Of a DNA stretch of 64,000 nucleotides, positions 15,249 through 28,208 are shown one piece after another; the first letter of the stretch is position 1; each line of letters opens with the position of its first letter. This DNA comes from Conexibacter stalactiti (GTDB lineage Bacteria; Actinomycetota; Thermoleophilia; Solirubrobacterales; Solirubrobacteraceae): NCBI RefSeq assembly GCF_035967765.1, contig NZ_JAYWIT010000017.1; one strand, given 5' to 3'. The translations under genes were made by a program, and so were the position numbers. Below the pieces are notes generated by a model. It did no database searches. It was not told where the DNA came from and saw only the letters and a list, made by a program, of their open reading frames with translations.

Positions 15249-17021
15249 CTATCTCGGATCGCGGCCCGATTCAGAACAACGGGGGTTATCCGTACCGACG
15301 CGACTGAGCGCGAAGCTCGTGTCGAGCACGATCCGGCCGGCGGATCGGACGCGCAGCTCGGTCAGGTCGTCACCGCCGGACTCGGGCGCCGGCGCGACGC
15401 AGGCGTCGCCAGCGGCGACGCGCCAATAGGGCGTCCAATGCATCCGCAGCCGCACCGTGCCGGGGCCGCTGGCGTCGAACACGACGCGGTCGGGCGCGAC
15501 CGACACGACGCGCGCCGGTCCGCTCGCGAGGCCGCTGTGGCCGTCGACCTCGAAGACGCGCCAATGGCCGCCCGACCACACCTCGCGCAGGTACGGCAGG
15601 CCGTCGGCGACCAGTCTCGCCTCTTCTCGCGCGGAGTAGTCGAAGCGCGTGTCCGGCAGCGCGACCCAGCGCACGCCGCTGCGCAGCAGCCAGCCGCGGT
15701 AGCGCTCGGCCGTAAGCGTCCCCTCGTAGAAGACGGGGTTGACCTTGTGGTCGAGCTGGCGCTCCCAGCCGCGCGCGAGCGCGTGGTGGGGCGCGACCCA
15801 GCGCGCCTCCCAATGCAGCTTCGTGAAGGGGATCTCGACACGGCCGGTCGAGCCGTCGGGATCGGCTCTGTCGAGGAAGCCCAGCAGCGGCGCGTAGTAG
15901 GCGGCCTCGACGCTCGCGTCGCCGTGCGTGACGGTGACGTCGTGAACTGCCGCGGTCCACTGCCAGTAGAGCAGCGGCAGCGCCAGCAGCGCCAGCGCCA
16001 GCGGCCGGCGGCGCCACAGCAGCAGCGCGAAGATCGGCCCCGCGCAGAGCGCACCGAGGCGCGCGGCGTTGCCGCCGACCGGCGTCTCCAGCACGAAGGC
16101 GGCTGTGCAGCCGAGCGCGTACAGCACGACCGCGATCCGCAGCGTCCGCTGCTCGCGCGGGAAGAGCGCCAGCGCCGCCGCCGCGACCGCCAGCACCGGC
16201 CAGTAGGCCGACAGCACGAACGGCTCCTTGCCGCCCTCGGGGAACGCGACGGCGAAGCCGGCGACCGGCGCGACCGTCGTCGCCGCCAGCGCCAGGCCGC
16301 TGACGCGGCGGGGCGTCGCGAGCTGGCGCAGCCGCTCGCCGGCGCTGCGGCGGTCGGCGCGGGCCGGCCAGCGCTCGCCGAGCGCGTAGGCGGTTCCCGC
16401 CATTGCCAGGAAGACGGCGGCGACGGGGCTCGCGAGGCCGGTGAGGAGACCCAGCGCCAGCGACAGCGCCGCCAGCGCGCGGCGGCGGTGAGAGCGCGGT
16501 GGCGCGGCGCTGCTGCGCTCCAGCGCGACGAGCGCGCCGAGCGCCGGCGCGAGGCCGAGCGCGAAGGTGACGCGGCCGCTCAGCAGCACCGTCACGCTGC
16601 CGGCCGCGAACCACAGCGCGCCGAGCCAGGCGCGCGCGCCGTAGCGGTCGTAGGCGAGGCGCGCGAACAGCGCGCTGGCGAGCACCATGCAGATGGCGCC
16701 GAGCAGGCGCGGGCCGAACAGCCACGAGAGCGGCGGCAGCAGCAGGCTGTATCCCGGCATGTGGTGGCCGGCGTACCACTGCAGATCCCACAGCGACAGC
16801 CCCTGCTCGCCGAAGAGCCAGGTGCGGTACTCGGTCGCGGCGAGGTCGATGCTCGGCGGCGACCAGATCAGGTAGACGGCGGCCAGCAGCGCGGCGAGCG
16901 CGACCGGCGCCCAGCGCCGGAGTGCGTCCGGGCGCGTCTCGTCGGCGGGGACGGGCGCCGTCGCCGGCGCGAGCGAGTCGGCCGTCGTCCCAACGGGAGC
17001 TGCTTCGGTCAGACTCGCCAT
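15249..17021 (-). CDS. polytopic membrane protein, GT-C-like architecture
   Basis: This 590-residue protein has a Pro/Ala-rich cytosolic N-terminus, then about ten hydrophobic helices (residues 40-350) and a C-terminal extracytoplasmic domain of about 230 residues. An Asp-rich loop after the first helix (SPPSIDLAATEYRTW) and the long outer domain resemble GT-C glycosyltransferases that use lipid-linked sugars, but no family signature is certain. The soluble tail holds WVALPDTRFDYSAREE and two late cysteines. It ends 9 bases before the PAP2 gene on the same strand, so it may head the lipid gene set. Function is not established. Confidence 0.65.
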   Translation of the reverse strand: MASLTEAAPVGTTADSLAPATAPVPADETRPDALRRWAPVALAALLAAVYLIWSPPSIDLAATEYRTWLFGEQGLSLWDLQWYAGHHMPGYSLLLPPLSWLFGPRLLGAICMVLASALFARLAYDRYGARAWLGALWFAAGSVTVLLSGRVTFALGLAPALGALVALERSSAAPPRSHRRRALAALSLALGLLTGLASPVAAVFLAMAGTAYALGERWPARADRRSAGERLRQLATPRRVSGLALAATTVAPVAGFAVAFPEGGKEPFVLSAYWPVLAVAAAALALFPREQRTLRIAVVLYALGCTAAFVLETPVGGNAARLGALCAGPIFALLLWRRRPLALALLALPLLYWQWTAAVHDVTVTHGDASVEAAYYAPLLGFLDRADPDGSTGRVEIPFTKLHWEARWVAPHHALARGWERQLDHKVNPVFYEGTLTAERYRGWLLRSGVRWVALPDTRFDYSAREEARLVADGLPYLREVWSGGHWRVFEVDGHSGLASGPARVVSVAPDRVVFDASGPGTVRLRMHWTPYWRVAAGDACVAPAPESGGDDLTELRVRSAGRIVLDTSFALSRVGTDNPRCSESGRDPR

Positions 17022-17092
17022 GCGTTGGAGCAGGCTAGATGGTCGCTGCGACGGCCGTCACGAGCGCTGGCGCCCAGCAGGCGCGCAGGCGC

Positions 17093-17626
17093 TCAGCGCG
17101 CCGAGGCCCAGTCGACCGTGTAGATCGCGGCGCTGACGCCGCTGAGGCTGCCGCGCGCGCGGCCGATGCCGATGCGCCGGAACTGCCCGTCGAGCAGCAC
17201 CTGGCGGTGCGGCGGCGAGTTCAGCCAGCCGCGCACTATCTCGCGCGCCTCGCTGCGCGGGGTGTTGCGCGGCAGCCAGCCGAGCACCTCGCCGACGGCG
17301 GAGGCCGACCCCGACGCGCGTGCGACGCGACTGCCCCACGAGCCGTGGCCGAAGTAGCCGCGGCGGGCCATGTCGCGCGAGTGGGCGGTCGCGGTGCGGC
17401 TCATGCGGCGATCGATCCCGACCTTCGGCAGGCCGGAGCTGGCGCGTATGCGGTTCAGCTCGGCGAGGACCGCGGGGCCGAAGCCCGCTGCCGCGGCGGC
17501 GGCCGTCGGCGGCGTCGTCACGGCGGGCTCCGCGGCGGCGGTGCCGAGCAGTGCCGGCGTCGCCAGCCAGCCCAGCAGCGTCAGCAGCAGCGCCGCGGCG
17601 AGCGGCCCGAGTCGCAACACGGACAC
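17093..17626 (-). CDS. secreted CAP-domain (SCP/PR-1-like) protein
   Basis: This protein of about 177 residues starts at GTG 17626, five bases after the upstream stop. A signal peptide (LGPLAAALLLTLLGWLATPA) is followed by a Thr/Ala-rich linker and a CAP domain. AELNRIRASSGLP, TATAHSRDMARRGYFGH and NSPPHRQVLLDGQFRRIGIG are the classic bacterial CAP/YkwD blocks, with the two histidines of the cavity (H in AHSRDM and PPHR). It is exported. Bacterial members have unknown or wall-associated functions. Confidence 0.88.
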   Translation of the reverse strand: MSVLRLGPLAAALLLTLLGWLATPALLGTAAAEPAVTTPPTAAAAAAGFGPAVLAELNRIRASSGLPKVGIDRRMSRTATAHSRDMARRGYFGHGSWGSRVARASGSASAVGEVLGWLPRNTPRSEAREIVRGWLNSPPHRQVLLDGQFRRIGIGRARGSLSGVSAAIYTVDWASAR

Positions 17627-17630
17627 GCGG

Positions 17631-18434
17631 TCAGTTTTCCCCGAGGTAGTCGGCAATTCGTCTGATCAGATCGGCCCTGTCGACCCAGGGCCAGTGTCCG
17701 GCCTGTGAAACCTGTTCGACCCGCGCTCCCGGGATCCTCGCTGCGTAGTCCTGTGCGAAGCGAGGCGGGATGAACGGGTCGAGCGCGCCCCAAACTACCA
17801 ACGTCGGCGCGTCGATACGTGAGAGTTCTCTTCCCAGCTGCGCCAGCTTCGTCTCGGGCGCGCTGCGGTACAGCCGCAGGATCGCGCGCTGCGTGCCCTG
17901 GTCGAAGTGGCGCCACGCCGCGTTGATGAACGGCTTCGGAACCGGCCCGGCGAAGGCGGGGCGCAGGATCCGGCGCGCGGTCAGCTTGAAGGAGAGGCCC
18001 ATCACGAACTCGCCGACCCCCGGCCGCCGCCACATCCGCGCGATCCAGTGCCAGCGGTAACCCGGCAGCAGCGGGACGGCGTTGACGATCACGACGCGCT
18101 CGACGCGCTCGGGGTGGCGGGCGGCGAAGATCAGCGCGGCCGAGCCCCAGTCGTGCACGACGAGCTTCACGCGCTCGACGCCGAGCATGTCGAGGAAGCG
18201 CTCGACGAAGTCGGCGATCCCCTCCGGCGTGTAGGCGTTCTGGCCGCCCTTGCCGGAGCGGCCGAAGCCGAGCAGGTCGGGCGCGAGGCCACCGGTCAGC
18301 GCGAGGAACGGCAGCCAGTCGTCGCTGCTGGTCGGGACCCCGTGGACGTACAGCGTCGGCGTGCCCTCGGCCGGGGCTGAGCGCCAGAAGACGGGCTGGC
18401 CGTCCAGCTCCCCGGTGTGATCCGTCACGTCCAC
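17631..18434 (-). CDS. alpha/beta hydrolase, haloalkane dehalogenase/epoxide hydrolase type
   Basis: This 267-residue protein has LYVHGVPTSSDDW (HG oxyanion region) and VVHDWGSAALIFAARHPERV, where the nucleophile is Asp in HDWG. That Asp nucleophile marks the haloalkane dehalogenase/epoxide hydrolase branch. VWGALDPFIPP holds the acid, and QAGHWPWVDR the catalytic histidine. No export signal is present, so it is probably cytosolic. The substrate is unknown. It is coupled to the CAP gene by a 4-base gap and diverges from the PfkB kinase gene over a 74-base region. Confidence 0.88.
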   Translation of the reverse strand: MDVTDHTGELDGQPVFWRSAPAEGTPTLYVHGVPTSSDDWLPFLALTGGLAPDLLGFGRSGKGGQNAYTPEGIADFVERFLDMLGVERVKLVVHDWGSAALIFAARHPERVERVVIVNAVPLLPGYRWHWIARMWRRPGVGEFVMGLSFKLTARRILRPAFAGPVPKPFINAAWRHFDQGTQRAILRLYRSAPETKLAQLGRELSRIDAPTLVVWGALDPFIPPRFAQDYAARIPGARVEQVSQAGHWPWVDRADLIRRIADYLGEN

Positions 18435-18508
18435 GCGGCGCCGAGCCTATCCGCCGAGCACTCCTGCGCGCCACCGTCATCCGTCGTGCAGGCGGTAACT
18501 TCCCGGGC

Positions 18509-19405
18509 GTGAGCGTCCTCTGCCTTGGTGAAGCCCTCGTCGACCTGATCTGCGAGCGGCCGCTGAGCGACCTCGCCGACGCCGACGCGTTCGTGCCCGC
18601 CTTCGGCGGCGCGAGCGCCAACGTCGCCGTCACCGCGGCGCGCCACGGAGCGCGGGTCGCGCTCGCCGGCGGCGCCGGCGACGACGCCTGGGGTCGCTGG
18701 CTGCGCGCGCGGCTGGAGCGCGAGGGCGTCGACACGCGCTTCTTCACGCTCGCGGAGGAGGCGCGCACGCGGCTCGCCTTCGTCGCGATCGACACGGCCG
18801 GCGAGCCGCGCTACGAGCTGTATGGCGAGGACCCGCGCTCGCTGCTGCACGCGTTCGGCAGAGGCGCGGAGGACGCGGTCGCCGCCTCCGACGGCCTCTT
18901 CCTGACGACCAACGTGCTCGTCGACCCCGATGAGCGCGAGCTGGCGCTGTCGCTGCGCGAGCAGGCGCTGGCGGCCGGTCAGCCGGTCGTCTTCGACCCC
19001 AACCTGCGGCTGCCGCGCTGGCGGCTGCGCTCGCAGGCGCAGTCGTACGCCAACGCCTGCGTACGCGACGCGCTGCTTGTCTGCGCGACCTCCGAGGAGG
19101 CCGCGCTGATGACCGGCGAGACCGAGCCTGAGCAGGCGGCGCGGGCGCTGCTGAAGGGCGGCGCGCGGATGGTCGTGCTGACGCTCGGCGCGCGCGGGGC
19201 GATCCTGCGCGGCGAGCTGAGAGCGGATGCGCCGGGCGTGCCGGCGCAGGTGCGCAGCACCGTCGGCGCCGGCGACACGCTGACCGGCGTGCTGCTGGCG
19301 CGGCTGGCGCTCAGCGGCTGGTATCCGGCCGCGGCCGCCGCCGGGCTGCGCGAGGCGGTCGCGGAGGCATCGCGCGCGACTGAGCGCTGGGCCGCGCTCG
19401 ACTGA
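18509..19405 (+). CDS. PfkB-family carbohydrate kinase (fructokinase-like)
   Basis: This 298-residue protein starts at GTG. Both PfkB signatures are present: FGGASANVAVTAARHGARVALAG near the N-terminus and STVGAGDTLTGVLLARLA near the C-terminus, where the Asp of GAGD is the catalytic base. VVFDPNLRLPRWR matches sugar kinases such as fructokinase and 2-keto-3-deoxygluconate kinase. It phosphorylates a sugar with ATP in the cytosol; the exact sugar cannot be told. Its TGA overlaps the ATG of endonuclease III (TGATG). Confidence 0.88.
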   Translation: MSVLCLGEALVDLICERPLSDLADADAFVPAFGGASANVAVTAARHGARVALAGGAGDDAWGRWLRARLEREGVDTRFFTLAEEARTRLAFVAIDTAGEPRYELYGEDPRSLLHAFGRGAEDAVAASDGLFLTTNVLVDPDERELALSLREQALAAGQPVVFDPNLRLPRWRLRSQAQSYANACVRDALLVCATSEEAALMTGETEPEQAARALLKGGARMVVLTLGARGAILRGELRADAPGVPAQVRSTVGAGDTLTGVLLARLALSGWYPAAAAAGLREAVAEASRATERWAALD

Positions 19406-20145
19406 TGGCGGCGACTGCCAGAAGAGCGAGAGGGACCGGCAGAGACCTCCCGACGATCCCGAAGGGCGACTGGACGCGCCCGCCGCGCCGGCGCGTGCTC
19501 GCGATCCGCGACAAGCTGCGCGAGGTCTACGGGATCCCGATCATGCCGCCGCACGAGCAGCCGCTCGACGAGCTGGTGCTGACGGTCCTGTCGCAGTCGA
19601 CCAACGACCGCAACCGCGACGTCGCCTACGAGCGGCTGCGCGAGCGCTTCGACGGCTGGCAGGCGGTGATGGAGGCGCCCAACGCGGAGGTCGAGGAGGC
19701 GATCCGGCCGGGCGGGATCTCGAAGGTCAAGTCCCGCCGCATCCAGGACATCCTGCTCGCGATCGACGCCTCGCCGGAGGGGGCCGGGCTCGACCTCTCC
19801 TTCCTGCGCGAGGCGAGCGTGCCGGAGGGGCAGCGCTATCTCTGCTCACTGCCCGGCGTCGGGCGCAAGACCGCCGCGTGCGTGCTGCTGTTCGCCTACG
19901 GGTTGCGCGACGTGCCGGTCGACACGCACGTCTCGCGCGTCGGCATGCGGCTGCACCTGCTGCGCCCGGGCGCCCCGTTCGAGGAGCTGCACGACGAGAT
20001 GCTCGACCTCTCGCCGCGCGGGCAGGAGCTGGAGTTCCACGTCAACCTGCTGCGTCACGGCCGTCGCACCTGCCACGCGCGCAGACCGGACTGCCCCGCC
20101 TGCGCGCTGAGACGGCTCTGCCCGAGCCGGCGCAGCTACGACTGA
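19405..20145 (+). CDS. nth: endonuclease III (DNA glycosylase/AP lyase)
   Basis: This 246-residue HhH-GPD enzyme shows VLTVLSQSTNDRNRD, then LPGVGRKTAACVLLF with the catalytic lysine (K155) and VPVDTHVSRVGMRL with the catalytic aspartate (D173). The C-terminal C-x6-C-x2-C-x5-C (CHARRPDCPACALRRLC) binds [4Fe-4S]. It removes oxidised pyrimidines and nicks abasic sites in base excision repair. About 30 extra basic residues precede the usual start. It is translationally coupled to the kinase gene upstream. Confidence 0.93.
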   Translation: MAATARRARGTGRDLPTIPKGDWTRPPRRRVLAIRDKLREVYGIPIMPPHEQPLDELVLTVLSQSTNDRNRDVAYERLRERFDGWQAVMEAPNAEVEEAIRPGGISKVKSRRIQDILLAIDASPEGAGLDLSFLREASVPEGQRYLCSLPGVGRKTAACVLLFAYGLRDVPVDTHVSRVGMRLHLLRPGAPFEELHDEMLDLSPRGQELEFHVNLLRHGRRTCHARRPDCPACALRRLCPSRRSYD

Positions 20146-20177
20146 TCGGCGCGCCGGCACTCGAAGCGGCGCGCAGG

Positions 20178-20200
20178 ATCTTCTATAGTCCCGCTTAGAT
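20178..20200 (+). promoter_or_regulatory. dnaK promoter -10 with a degenerate HspR-type site
   Basis: TATAGT at 20184-20189 is a good -10 box; the -35 region (around 20161) is weak. The half-site CTTAGAT (20194-20200) is identical to the right arm of the clpB operator. Its partner at the same spacing is reduced to ATCT (20178-20181). The site would cover the -10 and start region, as expected for HspR repression of dnaK. This is inference from similarity to the clpB site. Confidence 0.5.
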
Positions 20201-20244
20201 TTTTTTCTCGCGAACCTCGCAGCACCACTGAAGGAGTTCCATTC

Positions 20245-22169
<1,925 letters not shown>

Positions 22170-22173
<4 letters not shown>

Positions 22174-22784
22174 CGATGGGTGCCGAGCAGCAGCATCCGC
22201 GGGAGGCGGCGGCCGAGGAGGTCGTCGCCCCCGAGGCGACGCCGTCGCACGAGGAGCCGCGTCCCGTCGATGGCGTCCACGGGATCACCGACGACGGCAC
22301 CGAGGTCGTCGAGGACCTCGACGAGCTGGTCGCGAAGGCGTCCAAGGCCGACGAGTACCTCGCGCTCGCGCAGCGCACGCAGGCGGACTTCGAGAACTTC
22401 CGCAAGCGCATGTCGCGCGACGTCGCCGCCGCGCAGGAGCGCGGCATCGGCAAGCTCGCGAAGGAGCTGCTGCCGGCGCTCGACAACCTCGACCGCGCGC
22501 TCGCCGCGGCGGAGACGCCCGGCGAGGCCGGCTCCGGCCAGCCCGACCACCACCTGACCGCCGGCATCAAGCTCGTCCACGACGAGCTGCTGGCGGCGCT
22601 GACGCGCGCCGGGATCGAGCGCTTCTCGCCGCGGGGCGAGAAGTTCGACCCGACCGAGCACGAGGCGATGGTGCAGCAGCCCGTCGAGGGGGCCGAGTCC
22701 GGCACCGTCGTCGAGGTCTACCAGTCCGGCTACAGGCTGGGCGGCACGATCCTGCGCCCCGCGCGCGTCGTCGTGGCGGCATAG
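22170..22784 (+). CDS. grpE: nucleotide exchange factor GrpE
   Basis: This 204-residue protein overlaps the dnaK stop (ATGA). It has an acidic, disordered N-terminus and a long coiled coil, RTQADFENFRKRMSRD. A four-helix part follows (LLPALDNLDRAL), then the C-terminal beta domain with GEKFDPTEHEAMV and VEVYQSGYRLGG. It releases ADP from DnaK. An internal ATG two codons in (MGAEQQ) is an alternative start. Confidence 0.96.
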
Positions 22785-22794
22785 GCGGTACGCG

Positions 22795-23931
22795 ATGGCC
22801 GCAACGAAGCCCGACCTCTACAAGATCCTCGGCGTCGGCAAGAACGCCAGCGACGAGGAGATCAAGAAGGCGTACCGCAGACTCGCGCGTCAGTACCACC
22901 CGGACACCAACCAGGGTGACGCGAGAGCCGAGGAGCGCTTCAAGGAGGTCTCGGCCGCCTACGACGTGCTCTCCGACCCGGAGAAGCGCAGAGCGTACGA
23001 CCGCGGGACCGGGCCGTTCGCGCCCGGCGGCGCGGCCGGCGGCGGGTTCGACCCGAACCAGTTCGGCGGCAGCTTCAGCGACATCCTCTCGAACCTGTTC
23101 GGCGGCGGCTCGGGCGCGGGACGCGCCTCGGGCGGCGCCGGGCAGCGGACGAGCCGGCCGCGCTCCCAGCGCGGCCGCGACCTCGAGACGGAGGTCTCGC
23201 TCAGCTTCGAGGAGGCGATCGACGGGACGCAGACGTCGCTCGCCGTCCCCACCTCGACGACGTGCGAGACCTGTCACGGCAGCGGCGCCAGACCCGGCAC
23301 CGCGCCGACGATCTGCCCCGTCTGCCACGGCCGCGGCGTCGAGCAGCAGGGGCAGGGCGTCTTCTCGATCTCCAAGCCCTGCCACCGCTGCGGCGGCAGC
23401 GGCTCGATCATCGAGGACCCCTGCCCGACCTGCAACGGCAGCGGCGCCCGTCGCACGATCAAGCGGCTGAAGGTCAACATCCCTGCGGGCGTCCGCGACG
23501 GCAGCCGCGTACGGATCGCCGGCAAGGGCGAGGCCGGCATGAACGGCGGCGAGCCGGGAGACCTGTTCGTCGTCACGCGCGTCGCCGACTCGCCGATATT
23601 CAGACACATGGGCGACCGCGTCGAGGTCGAGGTGCCGCTGACGGTGCCGGAGGCGATGCGCGGCGCGACCGTCGAGGTGCCGACGCTGAACGGCTCGAAG
23701 AAGCTGCGCGTCGCGGCCGGCACCAGACACGGGACGGTCCAGCGGCTGAGAGGCGAGGGCGCTCCGAAGCTCGGCGGCAGAGGCAGAGGCGACATCCACT
23801 ACCGCTTCGTGATCGAGCTGCCGAGAGAGCTGACGCGCGACCAGCAGAAGGCGGTCGACGAGCTCGCCAAGACGATCAACGGCAACCCCCGCGACCGCCT
23901 CTTCCGCGGCCGCACCGAGGCGCGCGCATGA
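22795..23931 (+). CDS. dnaJ: chaperone DnaJ (Hsp40)
   Basis: This 378-residue type I Hsp40 has a J domain (residues 5-70) with the essential HPD in RQYHPDTNQGD. A Gly/Phe-rich linker with GGGFDPNQFGGSF follows. The zinc region has four CxxCxGxG repeats: CETCHGSG, CPVCHGRG, CHRCGGSG and CPTCNGSG. The C-terminal peptide-binding domain follows. It stimulates DnaK ATPase. It lies 10 bases after grpE, and its TGA overlaps the start of hspR. Confidence 0.97.
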   Translation: MAATKPDLYKILGVGKNASDEEIKKAYRRLARQYHPDTNQGDARAEERFKEVSAAYDVLSDPEKRRAYDRGTGPFAPGGAAGGGFDPNQFGGSFSDILSNLFGGGSGAGRASGGAGQRTSRPRSQRGRDLETEVSLSFEEAIDGTQTSLAVPTSTTCETCHGSGARPGTAPTICPVCHGRGVEQQGQGVFSISKPCHRCGGSGSIIEDPCPTCNGSGARRTIKRLKVNIPAGVRDGSRVRIAGKGEAGMNGGEPGDLFVVTRVADSPIFRHMGDRVEVEVPLTVPEAMRGATVEVPTLNGSKKLRVAAGTRHGTVQRLRGEGAPKLGGRGRGDIHYRFVIELPRELTRDQQKAVDELAKTINGNPRDRLFRGRTEARA

Positions 23932-24434
23932 GCAGCGGCGGCCGCCGGATACGAACGACGACGCGGATCGAGGTCAGCGACGACCGCGGCGTCTTCATGA
24001 TCTCGGTCGCCGCCGAGCTTGCCGAGATGCACCCGCAGACGCTGCGGATGTACGAGCAGCGCGGGCTGATTCAGCCGAAGCGCTCGCCGAAGGGCACGCG
24101 CCTCTACTCGCACAAGGACGTCGAGCGGCTGCGGCGGATCCAGGAGATGACCGCCGAGCTGGGGATGAACCTCGCCGGCGTCGAGCGCGTCTTCGAGCTG
24201 GAGGAGCAGCTGGAGGCGGCGAGCGCGAAGGTGCGCCGGATGGAGCGGCGCGCGCGCGAGCTGCAGCAGGAGGTCGAGCGGCTGGAGGAGCTGCGCCGCT
24301 CGCTGCGTGCGGAGATCGTGCCGTACGTCCGCGGCGGCGCGATCGTCCCCGTCAGAAGAGCATCCCCCGACGCCGCGCCGCGTTTCAGAATCCCCGTCGA
24401 ACGCCCTTCAGAAGACGGCGACGACGCGGTATGA
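23928..24434 (+). CDS. hspR: HspR, MerR-family heat-shock repressor
   Basis: This 168-residue protein starts at an ATG overlapping the dnaJ stop (ATGA). The MerR-type winged helix, FMISVAAELAEMHPQTLRMY followed by EQRGLIQPKRSPKGTRLYS, is the HspR hallmark. A long coiled coil follows (residues 85-125) and then a basic tail. In Streptomyces and mycobacteria HspR binds HAIR sites and represses dnaK and clpB with DnaK as co-repressor. The operator described at 24434-24456 starts at the last base of this gene's stop codon, consistent with control of clpB. Confidence 0.95.
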   Translation: MSSGGRRIRTTTRIEVSDDRGVFMISVAAELAEMHPQTLRMYEQRGLIQPKRSPKGTRLYSHKDVERLRRIQEMTAELGMNLAGVERVFELEEQLEAASAKVRRMERRARELQQEVERLEELRRSLRAEIVPYVRGGAIVPVRRASPDAAPRFRIPVERPSEDGDDAV

Positions 24435-24435
24435 T
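24407..24435 (+). promoter_or_regulatory. clpB promoter
   Basis: TTCAGA (24407-24412) and TATGAT (24430-24435) are separated by 17 bases, a good SigA-type match. The -10 overlaps the hspR stop codon. A start site near 24442 would fall inside the adjacent palindrome. This gives clpB its own promoter separate from the dnaK operon. Confidence 0.6.
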
Positions 24436-24456
24436 CTAAGTCACTTCGACTTAGAT
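24434..24456 (+). promoter_or_regulatory. HspR operator (HAIR-like palindrome) at clpB
   Basis: Perfect 9-bp arms ATCTAAGTC and GACTTAGAT flank a 5-base spacer ACTTC. The published HAIR consensus is CTTGAGT-N7-ACTCAAG. This site keeps the same AGT-N7-ACT core and spacing. It overlaps the -10 and start region of clpB, so a bound MerR-type repressor would block transcription. Confidence 0.75.
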
Positions 24457-24481
24457 TTCGACTCACTGGAGGAACCGCCGC

Positions 24482-27046
<2,565 letters not shown>

Positions 27047-27074
27047 CGCTCGCGAAGCGGGCGGGGCCGCCCGG

Positions 27075-27773
27075 TCAGCCTCTTCTTCTCGATCTGCTTT
27101 GGGGTCTTCTGACCTCGAAGCCGATCGAGACGCGCGGCTTCGTCGCCGCCGAGTATCTGTGGCTCGTGTCGACCTGGAAGGTCCAGCGGCCGAACTCGTA
27201 TCTGAACGGGAAGAGCGAGATTCTGCCGGTCTTCAGCGCGCCGCAGACGTCGTCGGTCGTGCCGATCCGCAGCGTCCGCTTGAGCTTGCCGTTCGGCCGC
27301 AGGTAGTGGACGTAGACGCCGCGGTTGGCGCCCATGCCGAGCACGCGCCAGCGCACCCGCAGCGTCGCCGGGTTGCCCGACTGCGGCGCGAAGCTGGCGG
27401 CGAGCGGGGTCATCAGGAAGGTCGTGCTGGCGACGTTGGGGCCGTCGGTGACCGACAGCGTCAGCTCGCGCGTGCCCTTCGTGCCCTCGTAGCGGGGGGC
27501 GGTGAACTTCGCGCGGATGCGGCCTCTGGCGTCGGTTCTGCCGCTGCCGATCTGCTTCGTGCCCGACAGCTTCGCCGTCCAGGTCGCGTCCGGCTTGAAG
27601 CCGGTTCCCAGCAGCGCGCCCTGCTCGCTGGAGAGGTAACAGCCCGGATCGAGCGCGATCGTCGCCTTCGCGTCGGCGTCGGCGGGGGCGCCGCCGGCGA
27701 GGCCGGCGGTCAGCGCAGCGGCCGCGCAGGCGAGCGCGGCGGCGCGGGCGGGGCGGGCGATCCGAGCGTGCAT
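27075..27773 (-). CDS. secreted protein, unknown family
   Basis: This 232-residue protein starts at ATG 27773, with GGAGGT four bases upstream. A signal peptide (ARAAALACAAAALTAGLAGG) precedes a beta-rich mature region. The layout, ATIALDPGCYLSSEQGALLGTG then DARGRIRAKFTAP, resembles bacterial Ig-like or 'IPT/carboxypeptidase-regulatory'-type domains, but I cannot name one. The C-terminus is strongly basic (RRPQSRSRRRG). AGA codons are abundant. It converges on clpB with 28 bases between stops. Confidence 0.65.
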   Translation of the reverse strand: MHARIARPARAAALACAAAALTAGLAGGAPADADAKATIALDPGCYLSSEQGALLGTGFKPDATWTAKLSGTKQIGSGRTDARGRIRAKFTAPRYEGTKGTRELTLSVTDGPNVASTTFLMTPLAASFAPQSGNPATLRVRWRVLGMGANRGVYVHYLRPNGKLKRTLRIGTTDDVCGALKTGRISLFPFRYEFGRWTFQVDTSHRYSAATKPRVSIGFEVRRPQSRSRRRG

Positions 27774-27911
27774 GGTGACCTCCATCATCGCGTAAACCCG
27801 CGACGCGTTCCGCCGATGCGGTGCGGCGCAGTGGCGTCGAGGCCCAGGGTTGGATAGAAACCAGGGAGGAGACGAAGCCGGTCCAGGACTCGACATCGAC
27901 GGGAGGCAGCC

Positions 27912-28193
27912 ATGCCGACGTACGTCATGCTCTCGAAGCTGACGCCTGAGGGAACTCAGACGATCAAGAACAACCCGCAGCGCATCCGCGAGATCAACAA
28001 GGAAGTCGAGCAGCTCGGCGCGAGAGTGCTCGCGCAGTGGGCGACGCTCGGTCGCTTCGACTTCATCAACGTCGTCGAGGCGCCCGACGAGAAGACGATC
28101 GCGCGCGTCTCGCTCGAGCTGGGCTCGCGCGGCACCGTCCAGTACGAGACGCTGAGCGCGATCCCGATCGACGACTTCATCTCGTCGCTCTGA
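27912..28193 (+). CDS. GYD-domain protein
   Basis: This 93-residue protein is preceded by GGGAGG. MPTYVMLSKLTPEGTQTIKN and LGRFDFINVVEAPDEKT match the GYD family, small ferredoxin-fold proteins of unknown biochemical role. Length equals the family norm. It ends 15 bases before purD and is probably in the same transcript. Confidence 0.88.
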   Translation: MPTYVMLSKLTPEGTQTIKNNPQRIREINKEVEQLGARVLAQWATLGRFDFINVVEAPDEKTIARVSLELGSRGTVQYETLSAIPIDDFISSL

Positions 28194-28208
28194 ACTGAAA
28201 GCAGCCCT

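Noticed and set aside
14583..17123. An 846-residue plus-strand frame
   Set aside because: It is antisense to the polytopic membrane protein and PAP2 genes, which have clear hydrophobic patterns and motifs.
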